Shown one piece after another: positions 37,712 through 51,700 of a DNA stretch of 64,000 nucleotides. Location: the NCBI GenBank assembly GCA_022266195.1, contig WHVY01000004.1, positions 4,419,501 to 4,483,500 of the forward strand. Reading direction: 5' to 3'. This DNA comes from Tetranychus cinnabarinus. Its lineage: Eukaryota; Arthropoda; Arachnida; Trombidiformes; Tetranychidae. The notes under the pieces are model-generated. The model searched no databases. It saw only the letters and a program-made list of their open reading frames with translations, and was not told the DNA's origin. The translations under genes and the position numbers were made by a program. The first letter of the stretch is position 1; the number at the start of each line of letters is the position of its first letter.

Positions 37712-40194
37712 TTACTTAATTTTTTTGGCACTCAAATGTTCAGTGTCATTAGAACTATCTGAATCACTTGAATCGCCACTACTAGAAGATGATCTTCTTC
37801 TATGCTTTTTCTTAGATCTTTTGGATTTATGTCTGGATTTTGATTTTGACTTTTTTCTTTTTTTCTCTTTTCTTTTACGGCTATTAGATCTTGCTGTATA
37901 TCTTTGATCATCGCTCATTGGAGGTAGAGCAGGCCCATAAGTACTTTCTGATTCGATCCCATCCGCTCCTGAAATGATCTGAATATCATTGTCTTCTTGA
38001 TCCTTTACTTTGCGATCAACTTCTTTTGGGCCAATTTTATAAGAGATAGATTTGCTTAGCAAATCTAAATTGATTCCTGAAAAAATTCCAACTCTAGAGG
38101 AGCTTGATTTGGGCTCTATCACTTTATCGCGATGAATGATGTCACCGCCTCCATTACTCTTGTTCTTCGTTGAATCTTCAATATCTTTAGAGGAATTTGC
38201 TTTTTCCATTTTCTGCCGTGAATCCTTTTTTTCTTCTATTTTGTCATCACCTTTTCTTTTTCCACTTTCTTCGTCAGTATCTGATTCATCAGAAGCAAAA
38301 ATGGCTTTAAAAAGGTCTAATGGCGGCCTTTCAACCTTTTCAACAATTTCTTCAGAATCAATTGAAATGAAATCGGGTGGCGTGGAAGCATTTCCAGGTT
38401 TTTCTGTATCTTTGCTTGTAGAGCTGGAAGAAGAAAATTCAAAATTTGGTTGAAATAATGAGCTAAACAGTTGAGGTTTCGCTTTTGTTGCATTTGCTTT
38501 CTTGCTCGCTGTAGTCCCAGTATTTTGGCCAATATGAAGTACACCAACAACATCAGGGAATTGTGGATACGGATGCGGCACATTAAATCTTTTACAAAGT
38601 AGAGTATGTGGATGCCACTGGAAAGTTTCTCTGTTAGTCAATCCTATGGTAGATTTAACTTCTTGTTGATCATTAGTTACTGCTTCTTTTTTAGTTGGAG
38701 CTATTTTACTGGATTCTGTTAGTCCAGCTTCAAATTTATCTTCAGTTAATTCTGAACTGCGAATAAATTTATTAGCAAAATAAGCGCTTAGGGGGTTTGA
38801 TGATGGACCTTGTTGTTTAACTTGCATTTGTTTACTATCTGATTCAACAGGGACTTTCTCGTTCTCGACTTTCAGTTTTTCTTGAGTTTTTTTCAACCCT
38901 ACAACAATGTCAACTTCCTCACCAAGAATTATAGCACGCGCATTAGCATTCATTTGAGGTTTCATTTCGTGTTTGTTCAGTGATTTAGGAGATGCAATTG
39001 TACTTGGAGCACTTAAATCCATTGATTTATTCTGATAGTTTTCTTTAGTTGGAGGTGGCTGATTCCAACGAGATGCTCGTTTATTCTTCAAAAAAGGTGG
39101 ATGAGGTCGCCAATTTTTCGGTATCTCAGGTAATTTACTTTTTGATGACTCAAGTGGATCGATTCTTGTTACTTTCACAAAACCTAATAGAGAGCCTTTG
39201 TTTGAATAAGTAACAGCTGAGGTACTAGGCTTTGGCTCGTTCTTTTTTATCGAACCAATTTCAAAATCATAGTTCGATAAATCTTCTTTCGAATAAATTA
39301 ATGCATCATCAGCATAGTCATCATCATCTTCTAATGCTCCATAACCAAACGCTTCACCAGTAATTTTTAAACGTTTATTTCCACTAAGAATTGCCGTCAG
39401 AGGTACTGCTTTTTCTAACTCATCTGAAAATCCTGATTTTAAAGGTTTATAACCGATACCAAAAAAGTCGTTTTTCGGTGTATATGGAAGTGAAAAAATT
39501 TCTGCTTGCACGATAGGTTCATCAATAAATTCATCATTTTCATCGTTATTCCTAGTGAATTCTGGTGGTATACTACATCCGTAAACTTTTCCGGTAGACT
39601 AAAAATAAAAATCAGTTTCAAAATATATCGGAGAAAGTAAAAGATGTTAAACAACGATTAGACATTAATCAAAAATACTTTGTCTTTTTAAATTACCTTT
39701 GGTTTGAGAAAAGCTCCCTTGTATCTTCGGCCTCTTTTCATAGCGGTAAAAAGTCTTACACCAATCGATTGAGTTGTTGGTTTTATGATGTCTCTAAGAA
39801 CATCAGTGAGAGATGCTTTTGGGTCTCGAAGACCTGCGAAAGCTTCTGTTTGTGGTCCTTTGAAATCATCTTTAGTATGAACTTTTTTCGGAGCTATGCC
39901 AAATAAACTGAAATCTTCATCGTCCATAAAATCTTCTGGCTTACTCTTGACCAACTTTTTATCCCATCTTTCTTCTTTTTTTGATACATATTGTGAAGGT
40001 ATCCAACCTTTCTCGGTTCCAACCGTATTGAAATATCCGGCAGAAAAACCTCCAGTAAAAGCTCCATGAAATCGACGACGACCCTTCCAATCTCGTACAG
40101 TTAGATCAAGTTCGGGTTTTTTACTAGCATTCTCATTATCTTCCAATGGTGGTAACGGAGTTCCATAAACAAATTCCTCGTCTTCGTCATCCAT
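37712..40194 (-). CDS. GPATCH1: G-patch domain-containing protein 1 with degenerate G-patch
   Basis: GPATCH1 is a nuclear protein associated with the spliceosome; its G-patch normally contacts a DEAH-box helicase. Two exons (40194-39697 and 39598-37712) give 2,385 nt, or 794 residues. The N-terminus matches the family (YGTPLPPLED, RRFHGAFTGGFSAGYFNTVG, GWIPSQYVS, EDFMDDED.SLFGIAPK), as do VYGCSIPPEF and FGIGYKPL after the intron. The centre has DLFKAIFASDESDTD. The end is the typical Lys/Arg/Ser-rich nuclear tail (HKSKRSKKKHRRRSSSSSGD). At the G-patch position (residues about 145-166) the sequence SIGVRLFTAMKRGRRYKGAF lacks the Trp and the regular GxGxG glycines. The frame is open upstream from a TTG, but the first in-frame ATG (40194) fits homology best. 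A 4-codon upstream frame ends 2 nt before it. Confidence 0.93.
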
Positions 40195-41568
40195 AGTTAA
40201 AAAGAGTACATTCAATTTCTTATTTACCGGTTTATAAAAAAACGGATTCAGAAAATGGATAGATAAAAACTAATGAACACAATCAAATTTAATGGTTCAG
40301 ACTAAGTTAGAGGGGGACTTTCAAAACACAAATCAAGTTGAAATTCACCAATTCACAGCAACAAATCAACAACAATTCTTGTTACTAAGGAAAACAAGCA
40401 AGCCTTGGAACAAGGAAATCAGCTGTTACTAAATATCACCCTTATCCTTAAAATCATCTGTCAACCAGAACCAGAAAATCCTTTTAAATAGCTAAATTGA
40501 ACCTCGACCTTGATGTCAACCCAATCATGGTCATGTTATATTATTTAAATCTATTGTTTAAAATTAGTTTATAGGTGATTTTTCAATTTATAATTAGGAT
40601 ATAATTAATTTAATGTGATTCAACAAATTATTAGTAAACTTAATTTTAAATGATGATAAACTGTCCGAACGAACCAAATTGTAAGTAGGCTTTTTCCATT
40701 CCTTTGTTCTTTCAGACTGCTCTTGTAATGGATTCTGTTATGTCCGGTCAATTCTATTAATTTATTGTTTATTCAATTTGCTGTTCACTAGTATTCAAAC
40801 ATCCATTCATGGTGTGGTCCCGTTAAATTAGAGACAATTCAATTCTACGAAATAGTCTTGATATACCAGGCTTTGTTTTATCTTTATCAGCAATCAATTT
40901 ATAGTTTCTTTCAGTCTCATGCTAATTATTTGAGTATTGAGATTATCTCTCATAATATTCAGTAGCTTTTGCATTGTGTTAGACTATCATTATTATTCTA
41001 GTAGCTATTAGCTTACTATTATGAGTTGTCCATTGTAACTACTAAATGCAGTCCTTATTAAATACGCAGTGAGATTTATTGAAAGCTACCAGAAAGATTT
41101 GGTTACTATCGACTAGAAATTTTTCATGAAAATCAGATTAGATCAAATATTAATATCAAAGAGTTGATTTGGAAAATAAAACAGTTTGATCACATTTTTG
41201 TTTGTATAGACCATCTTTGTTGGCTTTTAAAGCACGTCTCTAATATTTATTTTTGTAAGTGCTATACTAACCATCAGAGTTCTTATTAATTTCAATTTCC
41301 AAGTAAATGCTATTGTTTATGACGATCTTTATGACTGTGTTTATTTAAATTAATCACGTTATTGACCAGAATAAAGATAATGTGTGAAAGATAGAAGAGT
41401 AAAAAGATCTTGTCAAACCTCTTTCTTACTCAATCTCACTTGTGTATCCATTCTTGAAACAAAACTTTGTAACTGTGTATCAACTCTAGTCTTACATCTT
41501 TATTTTTTTTGTCCAGTCTATTTATAGTGTCCCAGTTAACCAAATTCAAATGATAATCCTCTCCAGGT
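40195..41568. promoter_or_regulatory. Shared upstream region of divergent GPATCH1 and DEPDC5
   Basis: The two genes point away from each other with about 1.4 kb between start codons. No other coding sequence is seen, so both promoters must lie here. A tiny upstream frame of GPATCH1 occupies 40211-40197 on the minus strand. Confidence 0.5.
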
Positions 41569-44500
41569 ATGGAGAGAATATATAAACTACAAATCCATAG
41601 TAATCAGAACAAAGGTAAGTGTTTAAATTCAAAAGCTTTAAAACGAAAGACTAGCCATAAAAAATCAGGTTTAATATTTTCCCCTTCATTCTTCTTTCTT
41701 TTCTGTTGCTAACCTGATCTTTTAACATTTATTTGTTCGACTTTTTGTCAAACTCTTCTCTGTTCACCTCAATTTTTCTGCCTCATTTTACTCCAACTCA
41801 GAGGAACTGCTGATAAGCCATAAAGATGCTGCTGATTTTAAAATTGATGATATTTTAGAGATATATTCTGATGAAATCAGTTACAGGTGAGTTTTAATAT
41901 TTCCAAGCAAAATTTTAAACCTTTGGTACAAGTATCGTCTAACTCATTGATCTTTTTTTCTCCTTAGCCATCTATTGCTATGTGTTAAAGGTTACTTGGA
42001 CCCTAAAGATGTTAAATCAAAGGATAAACCGTGTATTAGTGTCGAACAATCGATCGCAAGCAGTTTCCATCTGCGTCCTTATCTGGACGTTAAAGTTAGA
42101 AAGGTCAATCCAAAAGATGTAACTCTTGATTCAGTTGAATTAACTTTCAAGGATCAATACTTATCTCGTAGTGATATGTGGAGGTTGAAATGCCATCTTG
42201 TCAAAACTTGTATTTACCTGAATAAAACAGTCACTTTTTCAGGTATAAGATGTACTGTTTTCGAGATGTGGTCTCAGGGGGAACGTGTTGCTTCTGGCTA
42301 TTTAAGCTCAGATACAAAGATCGTTTTTCGGTCAGCCTCTAGTATGGTTTATCTTTTTATACAAATGAGTAGTGAGATGTGGGACTACGACATAAATGGT
42401 GATCTTTATTTTGAAAAAGCTATAAATGGATTTCTTTATGACCTTTTTGCCAAATGGAAGGTAAATTAAATATTAAATAAAATTAATTCGTTGATAACTT
42501 TTTTTGCTGTATGACTAAACAACTGACATATTTTTGCTTCTCATTATAGAGATTTAATTGCGCACACGATGTTACCATTGTTTTGTTTTCACGGACATTT
42601 TACAAGGCCAAAAGCACGGATGAATTTCCACCGGAGATGAGAGGATGCCTCCAACAAGACTATAAAAATAGATTCTATGAAGATTTTTATCGAGTTGCTG
42701 TTCAAAATGATCGTCTTGACGATTGGGAACCAGTTCTCGTTCTTTTGAAAAAGCTTTTTAACCAATATGAAAAAGAAGTGTTGCGTTACCATGAAAAGCC
42801 CGGAGTTAAGATACCCAAAGCTTTCAATTCAACATCATCGCAGGGTAACTTTCTTGAAGTTCTGAATATGTCTTTGAACGGTAAGTTTTGCTCAACTTCA
42901 ATACCAATCTAGAGTCAAACTAAACATCGTTTGTTTTATTTTCTTTTTCTAAAGTCTTCGAGAAACATTACTTAGATCGTAGTTTTGACCGAACAGGACA
43001 GCTCTCTGTAGTTATCTCTCCTGGTGTTGGTGTATTCGAAGTTGATTTCGAGCTCAGTAACATAACAAAACAACGAATCATTGACAATGGTATTGGAAGT
43101 GATTTAGTTTGTCTAGGTGAACAGCCATTACACGCAGTACCTCTCTTCAAGGTAATATCAAATTCATTTTCTTTGCTTCATTGCCTGTTTATGCTAACTT
43201 ATTTCTTTTCACTCTAGTTCAATCGAGGAAATTCCTCTCCATATCCATTAACTGCTGCCGATCTCTTCAATATGCCTCACTGGATAAATTTAAGGTAAAT
43301 CTACTGTTACGAAAAAAATACATCCGTTTCACTATTCGAATGAATCTCTTTGATACGAACTAACAGAATTTTGAATTTATTTATTTTTTTACAGTTTTTA
43401 CTCATCGACTAACAATCACTTTTGCTCAAGTTATGTACCTCGTATTAAGATGCCAAACATTTTACCAAAGAGTGAAAAACCCAATTGGAACAATAAACCT
43501 AATCTTTATCGCTCACCCAGCAGAGACTTAACCTCAAACGACTCAGCCAATAATTTCTGTCCAATTATGTCGGTTCTTGATTATGATCAATACGATGAAA
43601 AAGTTTTCAAGGCACAATCCCATCTACCATCAGTTAACTCGTAAGCTTTCATTTTTGTCTTTATCTCGCGATTAAAACTAATTTCACTAATAATTATCTT
43701 TTTTAGTACGTGCCAACCTTCTACTCGAAGAAAGTCTACCATGGGCTCTCATTTCCATCTTGCTGAATATTTAGAAACAGATCGTAATAATCAGCGGAGA
43801 GCTTCAGATGCATTAGCTTTTGGTATGGAATCAAACACTTCATCAAATTCCAACTCTATGTCATCAGCTATGTCTATTCCTGCAAAAAACAATTCTCAAA
43901 GTGCTTCTAGTCATGGAACTTTATCCACATCTGTTGAAAGTAAAACAAATAAAGGTAACATTTCAATTAATTAAAATTTACATTTTTATAAAATATTTCA
44001 TAATAATCTTTTTCTTGCAGCCCTCCGACTTAAATTAGAATCAAAAGATGATCTTACTCTTCATAGGTATAACAGTTCGACACTGCCATATAGAGATAGA
44101 ACAGCTGCATCAAGGCCGAAAGCCTTAATCAACCCATTTGACCCTTCCCATGTTTCTATAAAATTAACTTCCAACCGTCGTCGATGGACACATGTTTTCC
44201 CACTCGGTCCTACCGGTATTTTTATGCAACAACATCATTATCAAGCGGTTCCACAAAATACTGCTAGTACTTTACTTCCATTGCCCGCATGTAACCGCAA
44301 ATCTCGAAACAGTAACAGCGAAAGTAACAATGAAACAGGAGACCTTGGAACTCACCAACAACCCAAACATCCTCGAAGTGATAGCTACTCTTCTGCTGGT
44401 CGTAGTCTAAGTCCAAGTGGTGAAAGTCCTCACTCTCTTGAATCAACTCGTTCCAAAAGAGTAGGTAGTCGAACAGCTTCAATCATATCAGCTGATCCAC

Positions 44501-47380
44501 ACACGGATAAAAGTCTTACATGGGCATGGGGAGCTACTGGTGAGCAAGAATGGACTCCAGCGATAACAACAGGAGTAGACTGGAAATCACTTGTTATTCC
44601 TGCTTGTCTCCCACTCACTACTGACTTCATACCAGACAACCGGAGTTTAGATAATGATTATGTTAATTCCGAGTATAGTTTGCTACCAGAATCTATTATT
44701 CCAGTTAATGATTATTCACGACCGGGTGATGGTGATTTGGATAATAAGCTTAGCCGGTCTCCATTAACAACTACTCAAGTTTTCAAAGAACTTATTTGTC
44801 AAAGACTTCAAATGGGTTTTCAAACGATTGTCTATCCTAAAGACAACGTACCCAACTCAATGATTTTAAATCATGACGGTGATCCATACGATCAAACTCT
44901 GAGTATTGGTAGGATTTTTCATCGTCTCAAGTTAGAAAATTCAATGGTTTACGTAAGAGTCTATAGACCTCGTCATCCTTATCCTGTTAAAAAAATCAAT
45001 TATCCTTATCAATTCCGAGCTCCTGACAATGAAACGTATGGAGTGTCTTGGGCTGGTTTTGCTAGTGAAAAGTTGGAAACTTATACTTGGAGTTATTTGG
45101 ATAATTATGTTTGTGCTCGTGGTGAAAATGAGTATGAACTTAAAGATGATCTCAAATATTGGAGACTTCGTATATTAATTTTACCTAAACGTGAATCAAT
45201 TACTCGTAAGGTTATTGACTCACTTTATGAAGCAGATAATTCTGATCCAACTTGTGAACTTTATCCTGATTGGGATATTGAAGAAAAGTATCAATTACAA
45301 GAAGGATTCTTAAAGTTTGTCGAAATTATCAACAACATCAGGCGTAATGTAACATCAGGACGACGAATTATTAGTGATACTCATAAAAACACTGAAAGTA
45401 AACGTCGGTCAGGTATCTGTCTAAAATCTATAGTACTTGCTAACAAAATTTTAGAAAATGGTTCCAAAAAGGATCGACTGTTATCTAACAACTTAATCAA
45501 TGTCAGGAATAAACTAACCGGGAAATCTGAGACTCGTAATTTTACTAACAATCGTGATGAATTAGATGGTAACACTTCTTCCGTCATTGCTCCCGTAACA
45601 GGAATGAACATATCAGATCTAATGGACAAAGCAGATCAAGAAGATTACATCGAAACAACTCCAACTAAAAAATTAAGCACCAATATGTCTTACAAAACAC
45701 TGGTGGAAAAATTAAAGAACAGTAGCAAGTAAGTTGTTAATTTAATTGTTAGATCGGTATAGATTGTTTTTACTGATGTCAATATTTATCGAAATCTAAA
45801 TCTTTCGTTGCAGTGTTTACTATTTTGGTAAAGATCTCGGTCTCCCTGAGTTCACATTTATAAGTGCTGAAGCAGTTTCATGGGCAATCGAATCGATTGA
45901 TGGCGTGTTCAATGAGGAAAGTGCCTGTGATCTCTTTCAAGAAATGATAAACTCTAAACTTATCTGTCATGCATCTGGTTATAATGCTATTCAGTTTGAG
46001 CATGGATTCTATTTCTATTTTATCGTGGATAAATCTAATGAAAAATTAATCGATGATGATGAGAGCAAGTATGAACTTTTTAATCGCACTTGGTTTGAAG
46101 TTAAATTATTGCCAGCTCGAGTTTCTGGTCAAAGTGAATGGTCTAAACCTCCTTCAGAGATTATAAAGCTTAAAAAATCAATAAGTAAATATTTATATTT
46201 AGCCGAGTTTTGGTAATCATTTTGTAACGTTTACTAATCACACATTTCTTCAACAGTGAAATTCAACAGAGCAGTGATTGATTTAGATTCAACAAGTGAA
46301 GATGGTCGAGTTGAATGGATGCACGCAAAATATCAAGCAGCTTACCATCCAGATTATTCATATGAAATGGAGCTTCAATGGATGGTTGCCACAAGTTATC
46401 AACTTGTTGAAAAAGTGCAACAATGGGCTCGTAAAACTGGAGCTGGAGGATTTCATTTTGTGCCTATTCCAAATGATCCTTTTGCTTTACCCTTTGAAAG
46501 TAAATCAGACCCGTTACGAGGTCCTATTTTTATACAGCTTAATTTAGATGAATTACCGCCCAAAGCTAGACAATATCTTCAAGGTAAGAATGGTTTATCA
46601 GAATGAAAATTACGATCAATTTATTGTTCATAATTTTCTTAATGCTAAATCCGTGTGAATACAACCATAATTTTGCTGATTTTTTTGTTATTTGCTTCTA
46701 TTTTTTAGGTGATAATTTAATAAATTTCCGTAAAGATATTCTCAAGAGATTTGGATTTTTAACTTTTAGTGAATCAGGTCAAGATCAACGTCAACAATTT
46801 ATTCATGTATCTGGCAGTATTTTTGTCCTTTTACCTGACACTTCAAGTTCAGATACGAAAGTACAAAAGGGATCATCAAAGGTATTTATCTAACAGCAAG
46901 ACTTCAACTTTGTATCATTATCTTTCTAATACATCTGATCTCATTTTTACGAACAACTTATAGAATGAAGATATTTGTAGTCCCCATGAAGAGTACATCA
47001 CAAGACATTTTTCTGGTGTTAAACAAACAGATAGGAATGGATTGGAAGATATAAGAGTAAGTTTTTATTTCCTTGGATCATCTTTTTTTTTCCAGTTCAG
47101 CCAGAATGTAACTGGACTTTTGTAACCAATCAAAGTCATTTTACAAATTTTTACTGACTTTTTACTTTTACAATAGAATGGATTCTTATGGGCATGGAAT
47201 TATATGATTACTAAACGATGGAAGAGTAACGTTACTGGTGATGAAACTTACATGAGACGATTCATGAGGAATTTCCGACGTTTTTGTTTGAATACTGGAG
47301 GAAGATTGGTTGCTTTTTGGAATGAATATAGTAAAAATGAGATTAAAGACGCATCTCTGGTTATTGAATCAAGTGTATGA
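41569..47380 (+). CDS. DEPDC5: DEPDC5 / Iml1, GATOR1 complex subunit
   Basis: DEPDC5 is part of GATOR1, the GTPase-activating complex for Rag A/B that turns off TORC1 at the lysosome when amino acids are scarce. Fourteen exons were placed: 41569-41614, 41802-41886, 41968-42460, 42550-42880, 42955-43151, 43218-43294, 43395-43640, 43707-43954, 44021-45728, 45814-46184, 46257-46583, 46709-46881, 46964-47056 and 47177-47380. They total 4,599 nt, or 1,532 residues (human about 1,600). The start is MERIYKLQIH. Family blocks follow: DVTLDSVELTFKDQYLSRSD, YLFIQMSSEMWDYDINGDLY, TFYKAKSTDEFPPEM, IDNGIGSDLVCLGEQPLHAV and ALINPFDPSHVSIKLTSNRR. The DEP domain lies at about 1145-1225 (FTFISAEAVSWAIES, YGFYFYF-like HGFYFYFIV). 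A C-terminal domain ends with KRWKSNVTGDE. All reading-frame joins are consistent. Confidence 0.95.
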
Positions 47381-48780
47381 TTCAATTATTTTGGATTAAT
47401 ATTGATTGATTCTACTAAATGTGACAAAGTGAAACCTTAACTGCATAAATTTAGTGTATAATTTAATGCGAAAGAGAGCGAAAACATTTAGCCATAACAA
47501 TCATACGTACCTGATGTTAATTAATGATGATAGTTGACATCTTACGTTAATCCATTGTTTCATAAACATTCAAATACTTTCTCCTTTCCTTTGAACCACA
47601 AGACGTTACGATTATTAGTTTGACTATAATGATCATCTTTGTTACTCACTTTTGATGGAATAAATTGCTTTTTTAAATAGAAAATTGTCATTCCATCATT
47701 CCAATCAACATGATAAATAAATTTTAAAAGATGTGATAACTCTTTTTCACTTTGATTTTTGGTTGAAATAAACACAATGTTCAATGTTGATTTCAATGTT
47801 TTGACCATTTTTTGAAAAAAAGTTCCGTTTGAATCAAACTATTAAAGCTAATAGCAAATATTTTCATGGTTTGTATCACTATTATCAGAATGCTATTTAT
47901 TATTTTCACCGATACTTATAATTCTGAGGAAGATTTAGATTTGGCTTTATAAGCTTTACATGATCAGTGAATCTAGATCCTATTCAAATGGAGATAATCA
48001 AAAGGATCGAACTGTAAGTTGTAAATTGATTTGTGATTTTTGGAGTTCAAGCATTTGCTTTGCTAAGAGGCATAAACATAAAATGATCATTTTTAATCAT
48101 GATTAGAATGTTGGCGATCAATGAATTGATTGTAATATTAATTGAAAAAATAATAAAAATTTATTGAAATTGATCACATTAAATTGTTTTACAATGATAG
48201 ATCATTTCATTTCACTGATCTTGTGAACAATGGATAAAATTTTTAACATGAAATATAATTGTTACATTTTTTTTGGTAATTTTTTCATCATTTGCATCAA
48301 TTTGATTGTGCATTTCAATTAACAAAATGCATTGAGTAGAAAAAGGATTGAGTTGATTGAATAAAAAAGGAAAGAAAGGGAAATTGGATGATTAATAATT
48401 TAAAAAATCCGTCTTAAGTAGTTACCATGTTTATCCTTAATTTTTTTAAGCAATAGGCCATCAAAAATATGGTTGTTGATTACCAGATTTAACAATCATA
48501 ATAGATTTCATAAATAATCAAGAAAAATTATAAATATATTGATAATGTGAGTCAATCAAATAATGTTAACAGTTGATTGTGATGAATGGGCAAGAAAAGG
48601 TATCGCTGAAGTAAAAATGAGGTATCATCATGTTCAACTGATTAACATGTTTCTAGATTGTTACTACTTTCTATTATCAGTATTTATAATTATAACATTT
48701 CTATCATTTATGATCACTATGATTATTAACACCAAAGGAACAAGAAAGTAATTAACTAATAATTGATTTAGAGGTTAGTC
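47381..48780. other. Convergent 3' spacer between DEPDC5 and the cuticle gene
   Basis: 3' flanks of two converging genes, AT-rich. AATAAA strings occur near 47656 and 47711. A 62-codon frame at 48563-48751 encodes a hydrophobic helix but has no supporting evidence. Confidence 0.5.
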
Positions 48781-51700
48781 TTAATAACGTTTGGTTGGCT
48801 TGGTGGTTGATGGCTTAACAGCGGAAGAAGGTTTAACGGAAGGTGATGATAATGGTGAAGATTTAGATGAAGTTGACTTTGGTGTGTATGAAGATGATGA
48901 TGAAGGAGAAGATTTTGATGATGTTGTTGAAGCAGCAGCAGCAATAGGAACTCTAAGGGTGACAACTGATGAACCATAGCCAGTCATTTGCTGTTGGTCA
49001 GCCATTGACATTGAACCTCCCATTCCGTAAGATCCACCACCCATTTGTTTCTGTTGAGTCATTGGTGAACCACTTTGACCATATCCGCCTCCTGAGGACA
49101 TCATCATTGGGCGTCCAGCGCCATACATGCTTCCACTACCTCCATTCATTTTCATTTGCATGGGCATACCGGCCATTCCGTTCATGGAACCACCATAACT
49201 TGCACCCATTGGTTTACCTGAGCCTCGACTCATTCCCATTCCCATTCCCATTCCTTTGCCGTTCATCATTCCGTAACCAGACATTGAACCGCCCATTGAA
49301 CCTGTCATAGAACCTGCCATTGGGCCTGCCATTGAACCTGCCATTGAACCACCGTTCATTTTGTATTGACCCATTGGTGTTGCTTTGGCACCACTAGAAA
49401 ACAGATGAGATAAAGATTGAGGTTGAGATTAGATTTTGATCTGTTAATTTTTCCATGAGTGTTACTTACCCCATTGAATAACCACCGTTCATGCCCATAC
49501 CCATAGCCATTGGTTTCATTGTCATTCCCATTGATTTGTAAGATGCAGGTGATGCTGGGTAACCGCCGTTCATTGCCATTGAGCTCATTGGTGATTTCAT
49601 TGCCATCATTGGTGATCGGTAGGCTGATGAACCTCTTGATCCTGAGCCACCCTTGGTTCCTCCTGCTGCAACTGGTGATGGAGCTGAGTAAGCTGGAGAC
49701 ATTGTCATGGACATTGGTGATGCTGAGCCACCCTTGGATCCACTCATTGCACCCATGGACATTCCAGACATGCCGTTCATTGCTCTCATTCCTCCCATTC
49801 CACTCATGCCGCTCATGCCACCCATGCCGCTCATTCCTCCGTAACTAGAGCCTGAACCAGATCCAGCGCCTAAAATTTAGCAAAACAAAATTGAAAGTAA
49901 AAATGGTTATTTGCAAGAAAATTGAGTTTCGTCACCAGTTGAAAGGATGAAAGAAGTTACCCACCATACTGAGTGGTTCCTAAATAGGGAAGCGCTGCTG
50001 ATGGGTCTATTTAATAATTAAATCAGTTAACTGTCTAAACTTAAACTTGTTTCACTCTTTTCAAATTAAACTTTTCTCGGATTTAAATTCTTACCGTATG
50101 ATGATCCAGTTGATTGTTCCTGAGTTTGATAGTCTGATCCAGCTGAACCTGATCCATAATCTGATCCACCGGCTCCACCTGAACCATATGATGAGCCACT
50201 TCCAGCACCGTAAGATGATCCACTTCCACTGCCATAAGACTTAGAGCCAGGGTTGGTCATTGCTGGTGGTTTTTCAGCCATAATCATAACATCAGCTGGG
50301 TCTTTGTTGTCAGTTCCTGGTTCGTTGGTTTTGATTGTTGCTTTGAATCCATCAGCGCCAGCAGTATATTCAACTTGTCGGTAAACACCATAAGCGTCCA
50401 TGTAACCATAATTTCCCTTTTTGTTTCCATAAGCATCACCTTCTTCCATTTGGTAGTGTCCATTACCGTAACCATCATCAACCTTATAATCAAAGGCATA
50501 AGGTCGAGGAGGCTGTTTATAAGATAAAACAAGCAATCAATTAGATTGAGGTAGCGACATTTGGAAACTTGGGCTTAAATATAACTCCATCCTCTATCAA
50601 TCCTTTAGCTTTTCAACTAATGACCTGAATCACTCAATTTCGTGTGTAATTGCATAATTAACTGTAGTTGATCCTCTCATTATCAAAGTTAATAATTTAA
50701 TCAAATGAAAACACCTTTCAATGTTTGAATGATGGAAAGTAAAGTTTTCAATCGATCACATGAAAACATGATGATAGTGACGGAAATGTATGCATCTTTA
50801 TTGTTGCTATTATCGTGTAAACAAGTGTTAAGTGATGTTCACCAGAAACTATTCAATCAATCAACTAAATAAAGCTTTTCAATTCGCTGTGTGTTTTCAT
50901 ATTTTGCCTAAATGCATAATCTTTAGAGTGTAACATGTTAATTACAATCACTATTTTCTTTATAAATGACGATTAAATCTTATCTATCTAAATTAAAACA
51001 GATTTATTCAAATTATATTAGATGCGGAAAAAATTATCTCATCTAATTCCCTAAAATCAGCTAACCCTCGGGCTTTTGCATTTAAAATAAAAGATGAGTC
51101 TCTCTTTTTGTTTCTTGCTGTACTTTTTACTTGTAAAAATATGTAGGAATAGCTATTTCGTTCAATTTTTCTAACTCGATTTATTTATTCTGTTCCAAAT
51201 TATTCATTATTTTAATCTGGTTATAATCACTTTTACTTTGTAATTGTTGAAGAAATCAAATTAAATTCTGATCAATAAACAGGTAGATTGATTGTCGAAC
51301 CTATCAAACATCATCTGTTTCCCTCTTTTTTTGTAAGTGAATCGTTGACATACCATTGTCTGAAAACTATTGTGTTGATGTTTTGTGTTTAACATTAATT
51401 TAATCCTCATAATTTCAACTGATGCTGATGAAAGGAACCATACAGTGGCTCAGCTGGTAACATTTTACAATCCGATTAGATCTAGCTCATCATCACTTTG
51501 TTGGCCTACTTGTTAACCTGACTTTCCCTCTTTAACATCAACACCTCTTAAAGTGATTTCAACAAAAGCACTATTCAGTAAGTTAACCATTTCCGATCAA
51601 TATTAATAACTGACTAATCGCCTCTATTATCATCTTAAAGTGTCAATCAATTGTTTAGTGACTTACATGTTGCATTTCACCACCATAACCGCTGTCAGAT

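Noticed and set aside
38136..38453. 105-codon plus-strand frame opposite GPATCH1
   Set aside because: Antisense shadow of a Ser/Glu-rich coding exon with no independent evidence.
48563..48751. 62-codon frame with a hydrophobic helix
   Set aside because: It looks like a small membrane peptide, but AT-rich DNA often yields such helices, and it lies in the 3' flank of two converging genes without promoter motifs. Conservation would be needed.
49510..49848. Plus-strand frames opposite the cuticle gene (also 51651-52052)
   Set aside because: Antisense shadows of the Gly/Ser/Met repeats; the minus strand has splice sites, a signal peptide and the RR domain.
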